Below are positions 18,121 through 27,032 of a DNA stretch of 35,228 bases, piece by piece. How positions within the stretch are numbered: position 1 is the stretch's first letter; every line of letters starts with the position of its first letter. A program made the translations under genes and the position numbers. The notes beneath the pieces are model-generated. The model saw only the letters and a list, made by a program, of their open reading frames with translations. It was not told the DNA's origin and ran no database searches. The stretch is from an uncultured bacterium (lineage in GTDB: Bacteria > Patescibacteriota > Minisyncoccia > Phycocordibacterales > UBA9973): NCBI GenBank assembly GCA_903888625.1, contig CAISUD010000023.1, positions 1-35,228 on the forward strand. The letters run 5' to 3'.

Positions 18121-18672
18121 TCAATTTTTGAATTTGTATTTTGGTTTATACTCTGCAATCCAACGTCTTTGATCCATTCGATGTGTCCTAGTATCATAAA
18201 TTACGCAAAGCAACCAACCAATTAATTGAAAAATTCCTCCAAGACAATCCACAGCGTTACCATAAAACCAATAAATTGGTATAGATGTAATGATAAAATA
18301 AAAAAACAATGGCGCAATGATAATAGCATAGAAAAAATCCATAGTATATTTTAGTTTTTGCCTTAAGAAATAACGTACCACGAAGATACTTAAAGAAACT
18401 ACTACCCAATTAAATATTCCGCTTTCCATCCACTGGGTAGCGTTAAAATTATTTCTTTGAATAATTCTAGCAGCAACACAAACAAAAAGGGTTAGAAACA
18501 TACCCCCCACATCTGCAGACCTTGCGACGTTGTAAGGCCTACCCTCAAACAACCATCTGCCACCAAGTAATAAAAGGTAGCCTGCAACGAAGAATGCCAT
18601 GTAAGCGTACCATGGCAACAAAGTTAAGAACCAATGACCCCAACTGAGGTCGCAAAAAATTAAATTTTTCAT
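18121..18672 (-). CDS. Multi-pass membrane protein of unknown function
   Basis: 183 aa, several hydrophobic segments, own terminator. Confidence 0.6.
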   Translation of the reverse strand: MKNLIFCDLSWGHWFLTLLPWYAYMAFFVAGYLLLLGGRWLFEGRPYNVARSADVGGMFLTLFVCVAARIIQRNNFNATQWMESGIFNWVVVSLSIFVVRYFLRQKLKYTMDFFYAIIIAPLFFYFIITSIPIYWFYGNAVDCLGGIFQLIGWLLCVIYDTRTHRMDQRRWIAEYKPKYKFKN

Positions 18673-18811
18673 TTTTTTAAATTTTAGTTAAACATTTAAG
18701 ATTTTTAAAATCCCCTTTTGAAATAAAAGAAACTTTAAAAATCCTAAATATCTAACCTAAAATCATTTTTCAACGAACAAAATGCTATAAAAAGCAAGAT
18801 TTTAAAATATC

Positions 18812-18850
18812 ATTCTACTAAGACTGACGACCGTCTAATTTGGTAGAATT
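18812..18850. repeat. Imperfect hairpin, possible terminator of the alpha/beta hydrolase gene
   Basis: ATTCTAC TAAGAC ... GTCTAATTTG GTAGAAT with modest T-run. Confidence 0.4.
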
Positions 18851-18857
18851 TTTATAA

Positions 18858-19661
18858 TTAAAAACTTCGAGCAAAATTTTCGATGGCTTCGGACACTTCT
18901 TTAAAATTATTTAGGACGATAATATGGTCAGTATTTTTAATAGTGACAATTTTTGAATTTGGAATCTTCTTTGCCATCATTTGAGCGTATTCGTTTGGAA
19001 AAATTTTGTCCTTCTCCCCGCTGACCAACAACACTGGTGTTTTTATTTCTCCAAGCAAATTTTCATAATCTAGTAAATATGATTGCTTTGTACACATCAG
19101 AAAAACTTGTAAACTGGTATTGCCAACATCCGCAATCGTTCGACGAAGATTAAAATCTCGAGTATTCAAATATTTCGAATAATCTAAATGCTTACGAGTT
19201 TTTTTAATAAAAATTGGAAAACGAAACTTAGTAGAAACATCCACAAAAAACTTTGCGACTTTTGCCGAAGACATTTTGAGTACATTAAAATGTGGACCGA
19301 GTAAAACCGAACCGCAAACGAATTCTCCATGTTTTTTTAGAAAATCAAGTACAATAAAAACACCATAAGAGTGGCCAATGATGATAAAATTATTTAATTT
19401 CAAGAAAGTAACTAAATCATATAAATCTTCTGTAAATTTGTCTATTTCATAATCACTATATTTTCGATAACGATGCGATTTGCCATGCCCCCGAATATCG
19501 TAAGTTAAAACATTATAATCCTCACTAAATTTATTTTCATAGTGTAACCAAGCAGAAGAACTACCTGAAAGCCCATGCACAAAAACGAGGGTTTTTCTAT
19601 TCGCCTTAAAATCATTGTGCCGATAATAAATATGATTTTCTTTATAATAAGATTCTTGCAT
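18858..19661 (-). CDS. Alpha/beta hydrolase
   Basis: LVFVHGLSGSSSAW, IIGHSYGVFIVLDFL (nucleophile elbow), PVLLVSGEKDKIFP, NTDHII. Confidence 0.88.
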   Translation of the reverse strand: MQESYYKENHIYYRHNDFKANRKTLVFVHGLSGSSSAWLHYENKFSEDYNVLTYDIRGHGKSHRYRKYSDYEIDKFTEDLYDLVTFLKLNNFIIIGHSYGVFIVLDFLKKHGEFVCGSVLLGPHFNVLKMSSAKVAKFFVDVSTKFRFPIFIKKTRKHLDYSKYLNTRDFNLRRTIADVGNTSLQVFLMCTKQSYLLDYENLLGEIKTPVLLVSGEKDKIFPNEYAQMMAKKIPNSKIVTIKNTDHIIVLNNFKEVSEAIENFARSF

Positions 19662-19666
19662 AAAAC

Positions 19667-20848
19667 TTATAAAACTGAATAATAAATTGCTTCTAATTTT
19701 TCGACACTTTTTAGGATATCATAATCTTTACTTTTGGCTAAACTTGCATTGCCCATTTTTTCTCGTAAATCTTTATCGGAAACTAATTTCATAATTTGTT
19801 CAGCTAAATGTTTACCATTTTTTGTTTCAAATAAAAATCCATTGTCCTCGACAAAAAATCTGGAAGCACTATTTTTTGCATCAGAAATTATAATCGGCTT
19901 TCCACAAGCCATCGCTTCGAGTACCACCATCCCTTCGAGTTCGGCGAGCGATGGTAAAATAAAAATATCACTAGCGTTATAAGCCAAAATTTTATCTATT
20001 TCGCTGACTAAACCAAGGAAAGTAATGTGTTTTCTCACCGCAAATTTTTCAGCTAATTTTTCGAGTTTAGATTGCAAATGGCCTATCCCCACCAACATTA
20101 AATGAACATTAGGGTGCTTTTCTAAAATATGCGGAAGGGCTTCAATCAAAGTATCCACAGACTTTTCTGGGAACAATCGGCCAACAAATAATAATTTTAT
20201 TTTATCATCTGGGATGCTAAATCTCTGATGGAAATCTCCTATTCCCATAGGTTTGTATTCAACGATATTTATTCCATTACTAATCACGACACTCTTTTTG
20301 TTTTTCTTATTATATTTTTCAAGTAAACTAGAAGCCAACTTAGAAGGATAAATTAAGGTTTCAGTTTTACTGTATGTCCACACTAAATAAGAATTCCAAA
20401 TTTTAAACAAAGTCGGACGAATTATTTTTGGCATTTCCATAAACAAATTCTCTGGTTGAGAATGTGAATGAGCCACAATTTTAATTTTTAAAGCCTTGGC
20501 TGCTTTGATAGCCACTACCGAACCAGACATTGGTAAAATAAGATGCACAACATCTATTTTTTCATCCTTGAATAAATTTTTCAATTCTCTGACCGTTGGG
20601 AAAGCTAAGCTCCAACCACCAGATTTTGGAATCGGAAGACTACGAAAACGATAGGTTTTAATCCCTTCATAAATACCATGTTTTCTGTTGCCTTTAGTTT
20701 TAGCTCCAACAAAAATAACCTTATGTCCCCGAGCAGTTAATAATTTAGCAAACCTGACGGTTGAAAGGATAACTCCAGCCTTGCTCTCGCCTATCGGATC
20801 ACAAATCATAGCAATATTTAATTTTTTGTTTTTAGTATTTACTTGCAT
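19667..20848 (-). CDS. Glycosyltransferase family 4
   Basis: KLLFVGRLFPEKSVDTLIEAL, FILPSLAELEGMVVLEAMACGKPIIISDA. Confidence 0.92.
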   Translation of the reverse strand: MQVNTKNKKLNIAMICDPIGESKAGVILSTVRFAKLLTARGHKVIFVGAKTKGNRKHGIYEGIKTYRFRSLPIPKSGGWSLAFPTVRELKNLFKDEKIDVVHLILPMSGSVVAIKAAKALKIKIVAHSHSQPENLFMEMPKIIRPTLFKIWNSYLVWTYSKTETLIYPSKLASSLLEKYNKKNKKSVVISNGINIVEYKPMGIGDFHQRFSIPDDKIKLLFVGRLFPEKSVDTLIEALPHILEKHPNVHLMLVGIGHLQSKLEKLAEKFAVRKHITFLGLVSEIDKILAYNASDIFILPSLAELEGMVVLEAMACGKPIIISDAKNSASRFFVEDNGFLFETKNGKHLAEQIMKLVSDKDLREKMGNASLAKSKDYDILKSVEKLEAIYYSVL

Positions 20849-20854
20849 AATATA

Positions 20855-21433
20855 TTATTCTTTATCAAGCTTAAAACTGTTTTTCAATTTAGTAAAAATA
20901 AAATAACCCAGGAAGAGTAAAAATAAGATACTGACAATCTTCGCATAATTATTTAAATATTTCCCAATTTGTAAATAAGCATGACCAAAAAGAAAACCAA
21001 TCAAAAGAAGCACTGCTGATTGAGCCAAGGCAATATAAAAACAAGTTTTCAAATATTTTTTATAAGAAATTTTTAAAAATCCTGCAGTAATAAGACCACT
21101 GACTCCAACACCATGAATGAGTTTAGAGGCTACTAATGCCTTGTGGTGGTGGTTCGCAAAAAAATCTTTAGCATTTTCTAACTTCTCGGGAGTGACCCCA
21201 AAATGAGCAGAAAAACGTAAAAGTGATTTTCCACTCCATCTACCGATGCAATAAAAAATTGTGTCCCCGGCCAAATCACCGACAACACAAAGTGGGTAAA
21301 CAATAAAAATATTAAAGACGTGCGTGGAGACCAAAAAGCCACTAATCATGGTAATAAAAGGTCCTTCTACTACCACAATCGGAAAAAGTAGCAGATATTT
21401 ATAGGTAGTTAGTAACAACAATACGTGAGTCAT
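20855..21433 (-). CDS. DedA / SNARE-associated family membrane protein
   Basis: VVVEGPFITMISGFLVS, GDLAGDTIFYCIGRWSGKS, SKLIHGVGVSGLITAGFLKISYKKYL. Confidence 0.8.
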   Translation of the reverse strand: MTHVLLLLTTYKYLLLFPIVVVEGPFITMISGFLVSTHVFNIFIVYPLCVVGDLAGDTIFYCIGRWSGKSLLRFSAHFGVTPEKLENAKDFFANHHHKALVASKLIHGVGVSGLITAGFLKISYKKYLKTCFYIALAQSAVLLLIGFLFGHAYLQIGKYLNNYAKIVSILFLLFLGYFIFTKLKNSFKLDKE

Positions 21434-21463
21434 AAATGTCTATATCATAACAAATTATTTAAA

Positions 21464-22045
21464 TTAAATCATTTTTCTTAATTCCAAAATTGCTCGACGA
21501 TGATAACTTTTTACCGTATTTAAGGGTTTTTTTAGCATCTTACTTATTTCATCAAAAGTCATCTCTTCCATGTAGTGCAGTACCAAAACTGTTTTATATT
21601 CTACTCGAAGTTGATCTAATAATTTATTTAATAAATCAGAATTTTGTAATTTTTGCAAAGCCTCGTCGGGCAAGATAGCTTCATCGGGAATATTTTCAGC
21701 AAAATCAAAATTGTCATCTCCATCAATTCTATCGTGTGCTTGTGAATTTAAGTCAGCAAAATTTAAAACTTTTCTTTTTCGTAAAAAATCTATAGTACTA
21801 TTTTTGGCAATGGCAAAAAGCCAAGTTTTGAAATTCTGACCAATTTTATATTTTTTCAAATTCTTCCAAACTTTCACAAAAACTTCTTGCGTGATATCTT
21901 CTGCCTCCCCCGTCTTGCCGACCATTGACCGAATAAAGTTATAAACAGGTTTTGTATATCTATCAAGTAATATTCTAAAAAGCTCTTCATCCCGAGAGTT
22001 TAAATATTCGGCAATAATTTTTTCATCATCATCATTTACCAGCAT
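21464..22045 (-). CDS. RNA polymerase sigma factor, sigma-70 family (ECF type)
   Basis: Sigma2 YNFIRSMVGKTGEAEDITQEVFVKVWKNL...FKTWLFAIAKNSTIDFLRKRK; sigma4 DQLRVEYKTVLVLHYMEEMTFDEISKMLKKPLNTVKSYHRRAILELRK. Confidence 0.93.
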   Translation of the reverse strand: MLVNDDDEKIIAEYLNSRDEELFRILLDRYTKPVYNFIRSMVGKTGEAEDITQEVFVKVWKNLKKYKIGQNFKTWLFAIAKNSTIDFLRKRKVLNFADLNSQAHDRIDGDDNFDFAENIPDEAILPDEALQKLQNSDLLNKLLDQLRVEYKTVLVLHYMEEMTFDEISKMLKKPLNTVKSYHRRAILELRKMI

Positions 22046-22067
22046 ACATTTAATAATAGCATTTTTG

Positions 22068-22154
22068 CGGAGATGGTGAGATTTGAACTCACGATCGAGT
22101 TTCCCCGATGCCGGTTTTCGAAACCGGTGCCTTCAACCACTCAGCCACATCTCC
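22068..22154 (-). tRNA. tRNA-Ser (CGA)
   Basis: GGAGATGTGGCTGAGTGGTTGAAGGCACCGGTTTCGAAAACCGGC...variable arm...GTGAGTTCAAATCTCACCATCTCCG; acceptor stem pairs; anticodon loop TTCGAAA. Confidence 0.93.
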
Positions 22155-22293
22155 TTGCTTCACTCGTCGTTTTGTCCTCGTGCCCTCTCGGGCCCTTCCT
22201 TATGTTCTTGCTTTCTGCATAGAACATTTCTGCTAAAAGCAGAACCAGATGAAATATAAAGCAGTTTATATTTCATAGCCACATCTCCTTGCT
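22143..22293. repeat. 17-bp direct repeat AGCCACATCTCCTTGCT (22143-22159 and 22277-22293) bracketing a hairpin-rich segment
   Basis: First copy is the 5' end of tRNA-Ser plus leader; second copy 134 bp upstream of it on the minus strand. Confidence 0.9.
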
Positions 22294-22543
22294 CTTAATT
22301 TAACACTTTTTCTGTTTTTATCAAAACAAAATCTAATCCGTCCAAGCTAGTGAACCATTACGAAATACTTGAAAAAATTGACACTTTATGATAAAAATAT
22401 AAGTAGATAAACACATTTACATTATCTTTCCAAGGAAGATTTCGTAAACGGACACACTTACCATTGAGCTTTCTGCCCAACGTCTGTCACTCAGGTAAAA
22501 AATATATAAAATTAGCTTTTTAATAATTAAATAAAAAATAACA

Positions 22544-22888
22544 ATGAATTATCTTAGAAACCGCCCAAAATTGATTTTTATCGAAAAACACCCAATATTT
22601 AAAATTAAGGGTGAAAATGACTCTGAACCTTTTGAAATAAAAGTAACAAGTTTCATGCAGCTTACCAGGTGCCCTAATACTGCAATTGTTACTGGTACCG
22701 TTATTGATGGTATAATTGCTAAAGGAAATGTTATAACAATCGAATTTCCTGAGGGGAACCCAATTGACGAAGTAGCAGAAAATATCCAGATATGCAAACA
22801 AGATGTACTTGATGCAATAAAGGGTCAACAAATTGGTATTCAATTATCAAAAACGACGTACAAAGAATTACTAACTCTTAGTAACTAA
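22544..22888 (+). CDS. Small protein resembling a stand-alone translation-factor domain-2-like beta-barrel
   Basis: 114 aa; TGTVIDGIIAKGNVITIEF...ENIQICKQDVLDAIKGQQIGIQLSKTTYKEL resembles EF-Tu/IF2 domain 2 spacing (G.V..G.I..G......IQ..K.....A..G..IG..L). Confidence 0.5.
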   Translation: MNYLRNRPKLIFIEKHPIFKIKGENDSEPFEIKVTSFMQLTRCPNTAIVTGTVIDGIIAKGNVITIEFPEGNPIDEVAENIQICKQDVLDAIKGQQIGIQLSKTTYKELLTLSN

Positions 22889-22909
22889 CAACAGCATACA
22901 TCAAAACAT

Positions 22910-22937
22910 CACCCGAAAGTCACTGCACTTTCGGGTG
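22910..22937 (+). terminator. Hairpin downstream of the 114-aa gene
   Basis: CACCCGAAAGT CACTGC ACTTTCGGGTG followed by ACTTTCGTTT; weak T-run. Confidence 0.55.
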
Positions 22938-23035
22938 ACTTTCGTTTATGAGAAATTTGTTTGTAATTTAAAACACACGGGGGGTAATTTAGTTTTTGAT
23001 TGTTTTATTTTATCAAAAAAATAAGTAATTTCTAA

Positions 23036-23293
23036 TTATTTTGTATTTTGACCATAATAAAATCCAATTACCACACCCATCATACCGATTAAGCCTGATA
23101 CTAGATATTTTATAAGATCCGATTTTTCAGAAGTAATATTTCCCCAAAGTGTATACACTATTGATAATAATAATACAGCTGCAAACAAGACTAAAAGCCC
23201 TATAGCTAATTTGCCACGTACTTTCTCTTGTGCCTCGGGTACAGATCCAGAACCAGGAATATCTTTAGTGTTTTTATTAAAATTCGTGTCCAT
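23036..23293 (-). CDS. Small two-TM membrane protein, unknown
   Basis: 85 aa; overlaps upstream gene by TAATG. Confidence 0.55.
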   Translation of the reverse strand: MDTNFNKNTKDIPGSGSVPEAQEKVRGKLAIGLLVLFAAVLLLSIVYTLWGNITSEKSDLIKYLVSGLIGMMGVVIGFYYGQNTK

Positions 23294-23646
23294 TATTTTT
23301 TATAAATTGAATATTCGAGCGACCTAACTTTTTTATCATTAAGGGAATTTATTCTAAATGATATATATGCCGTACTTTTATCTGCTAATTCTCCAAATTT
23401 AACAAAGTCTGTAGTACCATATGTTGTTTCGTTAATATTTATAAGAATAAATTTTATAGTTTTTGATTGCGAAGTATCAATTTTAATAATTGCTTTTCCA
23501 TTATCATTATTATTTTTTTCAAAAGAAAAAACAATTGAATAATCATTCAAGGTCATTACTATTGGTTCATTTTCAAGAACTTGAATAATACCTGAATCAA
23601 GTAGTTCATAGTCCCCATTTTTAATTTTTTTAATCACACCAATCAT
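23293..23646 (-). CDS. Hypothetical beta-rich protein, co-transcribed with 23036..23293
   Basis: 117 aa ORF with coupled start/stop to the downstream membrane protein. Confidence 0.55.
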   Translation of the reverse strand: MIGVIKKIKNGDYELLDSGIIQVLENEPIVMTLNDYSIVFSFEKNNNDNGKAIIKIDTSQSKTIKFILININETTYGTTDFVKFGELADKSTAYISFRINSLNDKKVRSLEYSIYKK

Positions 23647-23832
23647 AAATTTATTATATTAAATATAAAACAAATTGTAAAATAAATAGCAAAACTCCTG
23701 AATTAGGGTTGAGGTTTTGAGAACCTACTTTTAGGAATAATACCCATTATATCATTTTCAACTATTAAAATCCTGAAGTATGTTGTATCTACAATGTATC
23801 ACTCCAATTTTTTGATGATAAGACTTGTCAGG

Positions 23833-23904
23833 TGACTCTACCGGGAATCGAACCCGGATTTAGTGCTTGAAAAGCACTCGTCCTAACCGTTAGACGATAG
23901 AGCC
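23833..23904 (-). tRNA. tRNA-Glu (TTC)
   Basis: GGCTCTATCGTCTAACGGTTAGGACGAGTGCTTTTCAAGCACTAAATCCGGGTTCGATTCCCGGTAGAGTCA; anticodon loop TTTTCAA. Confidence 0.95.
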
Positions 23905-23979
23905 AATATGAATACTATAACACTTTTCATAAAAAAACAAAAGGTTGAACTTAATCTGTTAGTAGTATACACTATATGT

Positions 23980-24675
23980 ATGGGTTCGAATATACATTTA
24001 AAAAATAAAGCTATCTCTCTTCGTAAGAGTGGAAAGAGTTACAACAACATAAGAAAAACTTTGGGTATTACGTCAAAAGGAACTCTTAGTCATTGGTTTA
24101 AAAATATAAAATTGTCTAAAAAATCTACAAAACTTTTAGATAAAAATAATAAACTCGCCCACAAAAGAGGTTTATTCACCGCTAATAAAAATAGGGAAAT
24201 TAAAATTGAAAGTGAAAATAAAAAAGCGTATATTGAAGGTCAAGATCATATACAATCAATATCTAAAAAGGAACTTCTTCTAATTGGTGCGGCTTTATAT
24301 TGGGGAGAAGGAACAAAATCAGAAAGAGGTTCAGTATCGCTTTGTTTTAGTAATTCTGACCCGTTTATGATATTAGTTTATATGAAATTTATTCGAGAAA
24401 TATTGAAAATTCCAGAAGAAAGAATTAGGGCTGGAATTCACATATATCCATCAATATCTGTTGATGAGGCAAGAAAATTCTGGTCAAAAACAACAAAATT
24501 ACCAGAAAATAGATTTTATATCATTACACAAGTTAGTCGAGCAAGTCAAAATAAAAGACCATTTAATATATTGCCATATGGTACTATCGCTATAAAAATC
24601 AATAATCGTCAACAATTTTACAAAGTTAAAGGAATGATAAAAGGAATAGTACAAAAATCACAAACAATATCGTAA
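23980..24675 (+). CDS. HTH-containing protein with LAGLIDADG-endonuclease-like C-terminal region
   Basis: N-terminal HTH-like SLRKSGKSYNNIRKTLGITSKGTLSHWF; C-terminal ALYWGEGTKSERGSVSLCFSNSDPFMILVYMKFIREILKIPEERIRAGIHIYPSISVDEARKFWSKTT. Start at 23980 preferred over 23908. Confidence 0.55.
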   Translation: MGSNIHLKNKAISLRKSGKSYNNIRKTLGITSKGTLSHWFKNIKLSKKSTKLLDKNNKLAHKRGLFTANKNREIKIESENKKAYIEGQDHIQSISKKELLLIGAALYWGEGTKSERGSVSLCFSNSDPFMILVYMKFIREILKIPEERIRAGIHIYPSISVDEARKFWSKTTKLPENRFYIITQVSRASQNKRPFNILPYGTIAIKINNRQQFYKVKGMIKGIVQKSQTIS

Positions 24676-24718
24676 CTGAAATTGATAAAAAAGTAGAAAA
24701 ATATTATACTAAATTGAC

Positions 24719-25462
24719 ATGCAAAACAACAAAATCAAAATTGTAATTTTAGCTGGAGGGATTGGTAAAAGAATGCAAAGTGATTTGCCAAAAGTTCTGG
24801 CTCCCCTTCGAGGCTCACACATGATCGGGCACGTGCTTGATTCAGTTGGAAAAATATCAAATGAAAAACCACTCGTCATTATCGGACACAAAGGCGATTT
24901 GATAAAAAAAGAATTGGGTGAAACTTGTTGCTATGCCTTGCAACCCGAAGCTCTTGGTACTGGGCATGCTGTCTCTTGCGCAAAGGAAGATTGCCTTGAT
25001 GCAGAAAATATTGTGGTGCTTTCTGGAGACCAACCTTTCATCACTGGAGAAACAATAAAAAATTTAATTGATAAACATTTAGAATCTAATGCGAAAATAA
25101 CTTTTACCACAACAATAGTAGGAGACTTTTTAGACTGGCGAAATGCTTTTATCGCTTTCGGAAGAATTCTAAGAAAAGATGGCAAAGTAAATGGCATCAG
25201 AGAATTTAGAGATGCAAATGAAGAAGAAAGAAAAATTACTGAAGTAAACGCAGGCTGTTATATTTTCAATGCCAAATGGCTTTGGGAAAATTTAGAAAAA
25301 GTTAAAAACCAAAACGCTCAAAACGAATATTATTTGACTGACTTACTTCATATCGCTGCAAAAAATAATGAAAAAATTGAAACCATAACTATCGAACCTC
25401 ACGAAGCTCTCGGTGCCAACACCAAAGAAGAACTTCAAATTCTCGAAAATTTTGAAAAATAA
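24719..25462 (+). CDS. Nucleotidyltransferase (GlmU N-terminal/pyrophosphorylase-like), no hexapeptide domain
   Basis: IVILAGGIGKRMQSDLPKVLAPLRG, LQPEALGTGHAV, VVLSGDQPFI, VNAGCYIFNAKWLWENL, NEYYLTDLL. Confidence 0.85.
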   Translation: MQNNKIKIVILAGGIGKRMQSDLPKVLAPLRGSHMIGHVLDSVGKISNEKPLVIIGHKGDLIKKELGETCCYALQPEALGTGHAVSCAKEDCLDAENIVVLSGDQPFITGETIKNLIDKHLESNAKITFTTTIVGDFLDWRNAFIAFGRILRKDGKVNGIREFRDANEEERKITEVNAGCYIFNAKWLWENLEKVKNQNAQNEYYLTDLLHIAAKNNEKIETITIEPHEALGANTKEELQILENFEK

Positions 25463-25468
25463 AAAATT

Positions 25469-25497
25469 TTGCTAAAAACCCTATTTAGCTATATAAT
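25469..25497 (+). promoter_or_regulatory. Sigma70-like promoter of gdhA
   Basis: TTGCTA - 17 nt - TATAAT, 32 nt upstream of ATG. Confidence 0.6.
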
Positions 25498-25528
25498 AGG
25501 AATCTTATAAATAATAAAAACTAATCAT

Positions 25529-26743
25529 ATGCAAAACCCATTTCAAAATGCGATGTCGCAATTAGACAAGGCCGTAAAAATTAAAGACTTTAATGATCTT
25601 ATTACAAAATTAAGACAACCCGATCGAGATATTCGAATTTCCATTCCAATCAAAATGGATAATGGCACTTTAAAAGTCTTTGAAGGATATAGAGTCGAAT
25701 ATGATAATGCTCGTGGACCTTATAAAGGTGGAATTCGCTATCACCAAGATACAGAAATAAACGAAGTAAAAGCTCTCGCTTTTTGGATGGCCCTCAAATG
25801 TGCTATTGCCAACATCCCGATGGGTGGTGGTAAAGGTGGAATCACGGTCAGTCCAAAAGAATTATCCAGTGGAGAGTTGGAAAGACTTTCTCGTGGTTGG
25901 GTACAAAAACTTTCCGATATTTTAGGACCTAAAAAAGATGTCCCGGCTCCAGATGTAAACACTACTCCAGAAATTATGGCTTGGATGAGTGATGAATATG
26001 AAAAAATTAGTGGTGACAAAACTCGGGCAACTTTTACCGGCAAACCTATCGAAAAAGGTGGCTCTGAAGGACGTGGTCCAGCTACTGGCCTTGGGGGTTT
26101 TTATGTTTTTGATTCTCTACGAGCACAACTCGGTCTTCCTGAAAAATGCAACGTCGTCATTCAAGGTTTCGGAAATGTCGGATTAAATGCAGCTGAAATT
26201 TTTGCCAAAAATGGACATAAAATAATTGCAATTTCAGATTCTAAGGGTGGAGTTTATAACCAACTTGGTCTTGATTTAGAAAAATTAATTACGCACAAGA
26301 AAAGTACTGGCTCACTGGCTGATTTCGCAGATAGCAAGAACCTTACCAATGCAGAATTACTTGAAACAGCCTGTGATCTATTAATCCCAGCTGCTTTTGA
26401 AAATCAAATTACCGACCAAAATGCCGGGAATGTAAAAGCCAAAGTTATCATGGAACTTGCCAATGGTCCTGTCACCCCAGAAGCTGATGAAATTTTATTC
26501 CAAAAAAATATTCCGATTATTCCTGATGTTTTATCAAACTCGGGTGGAGTCACTGTCTCCTATTTTGAATGGGATCAAAATTTAAAAGGAGAACACTGGA
26601 CAGAAAAAGAAGTTTTTGAAAAACTTTTGGGAATGATGAATGATTCGGCCCAAAAAGTTTATGAAAGTAGTCAGAAATATTCCACCGACCTTCGCCGTGG
26701 CGCCTTCATCTTGGCGCTTGAAAGAATAAGTGAAAAGATGTAA
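25529..26743 (+). CDS. gdhA: Glu/Leu/Phe/Val dehydrogenase (glutamate dehydrogenase)
   Basis: ARGPYKGGIRYH, MALKCAIANIPMGGGKGGI, VVIQGFGNVGLNAAEIF, PDVLSNSGGVTVSYFEW. Confidence 0.93.
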   Translation: MQNPFQNAMSQLDKAVKIKDFNDLITKLRQPDRDIRISIPIKMDNGTLKVFEGYRVEYDNARGPYKGGIRYHQDTEINEVKALAFWMALKCAIANIPMGGGKGGITVSPKELSSGELERLSRGWVQKLSDILGPKKDVPAPDVNTTPEIMAWMSDEYEKISGDKTRATFTGKPIEKGGSEGRGPATGLGGFYVFDSLRAQLGLPEKCNVVIQGFGNVGLNAAEIFAKNGHKIIAISDSKGGVYNQLGLDLEKLITHKKSTGSLADFADSKNLTNAELLETACDLLIPAAFENQITDQNAGNVKAKVIMELANGPVTPEADEILFQKNIPIIPDVLSNSGGVTVSYFEWDQNLKGEHWTEKEVFEKLLGMMNDSAQKVYESSQKYSTDLRRGAFILALERISEKM

Positions 26744-26748
26744 TATAT

Positions 26749-26774
26749 TTTGGGTAAATTAAATTTTACCCAAA
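26749..26774. repeat. Perfect hairpin between gdhA and tRNA-Val
   Basis: TTTGGGTAAA TTAAAT TTTACCCAAA. Confidence 0.7.
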
Positions 26775-26777
26775 CTT

Positions 26778-26850
26778 GCGCGGTTAGCTCAGTTGGTAGA
26801 GCGACCCCTTGACGTGGGGTAGGTCACAGGTTCGAATCCTGTATCGCGCA
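26778..26850 (+). tRNA. tRNA-Val (GAC)
   Basis: GCGCGGTTAGCTCAGTTGGTAGAGCGACCCCTTGACGTGGGGTAGGTCACAGGTTCGAATCCTGTATCGCGCA. Confidence 0.96.
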
Positions 26851-26860
26851 CAGCGTAAAA

Positions 26861-26886
26861 AAAATCCAAACTGCTTTGGATTTTTT
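26861..26886 (+). terminator. Rho-independent terminator of tRNA-Val
   Basis: AAAATCCAAA CTGC TTTGGATTTTTT. Confidence 0.85.
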
Positions 26887-26939
26887 AGCTGTGCGAGACA
26901 GAGTCATATTTTTTCAACAGAAAAAATAGACAAGTCCGG

Positions 26940-26982
26940 GTCGGGAAAATTTTCTAATGACGATTAGAAAATTATTCCTGAC
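26940..26982. repeat. Long imperfect hairpin upstream of tsaD
   Basis: GTCGGGAAAATTTTCTAAT GACG ATTAGAAAATTATTCCTGAC. Confidence 0.8.
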
Positions 26983-27032
26983 CACAAAAACAATATCTAG
27001 CATTTTTTTCCTAAATAAGCTAGATTATAGTT

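Noticed and set aside
18055-18122. Direct repeat GCAAAAAAAATCA (two copies)
   Set aside because: Low-complexity A-runs; one copy is explained as the terminator U-tract.
22440-22500. tRNA-like stretch (minus strand GGGCAGAAAGCTCAATGGTAAGTGTGTCC...)
   Set aside because: D-arm-like sequence only; no anticodon arm, T-arm (GGTTCGAATCC) or matching acceptor stem found.
22520-22843. Minus-strand ORFs 22520..22843 and 22549..22797
   Set aside because: Antisense to the better-supported 114-aa plus-strand ORF.
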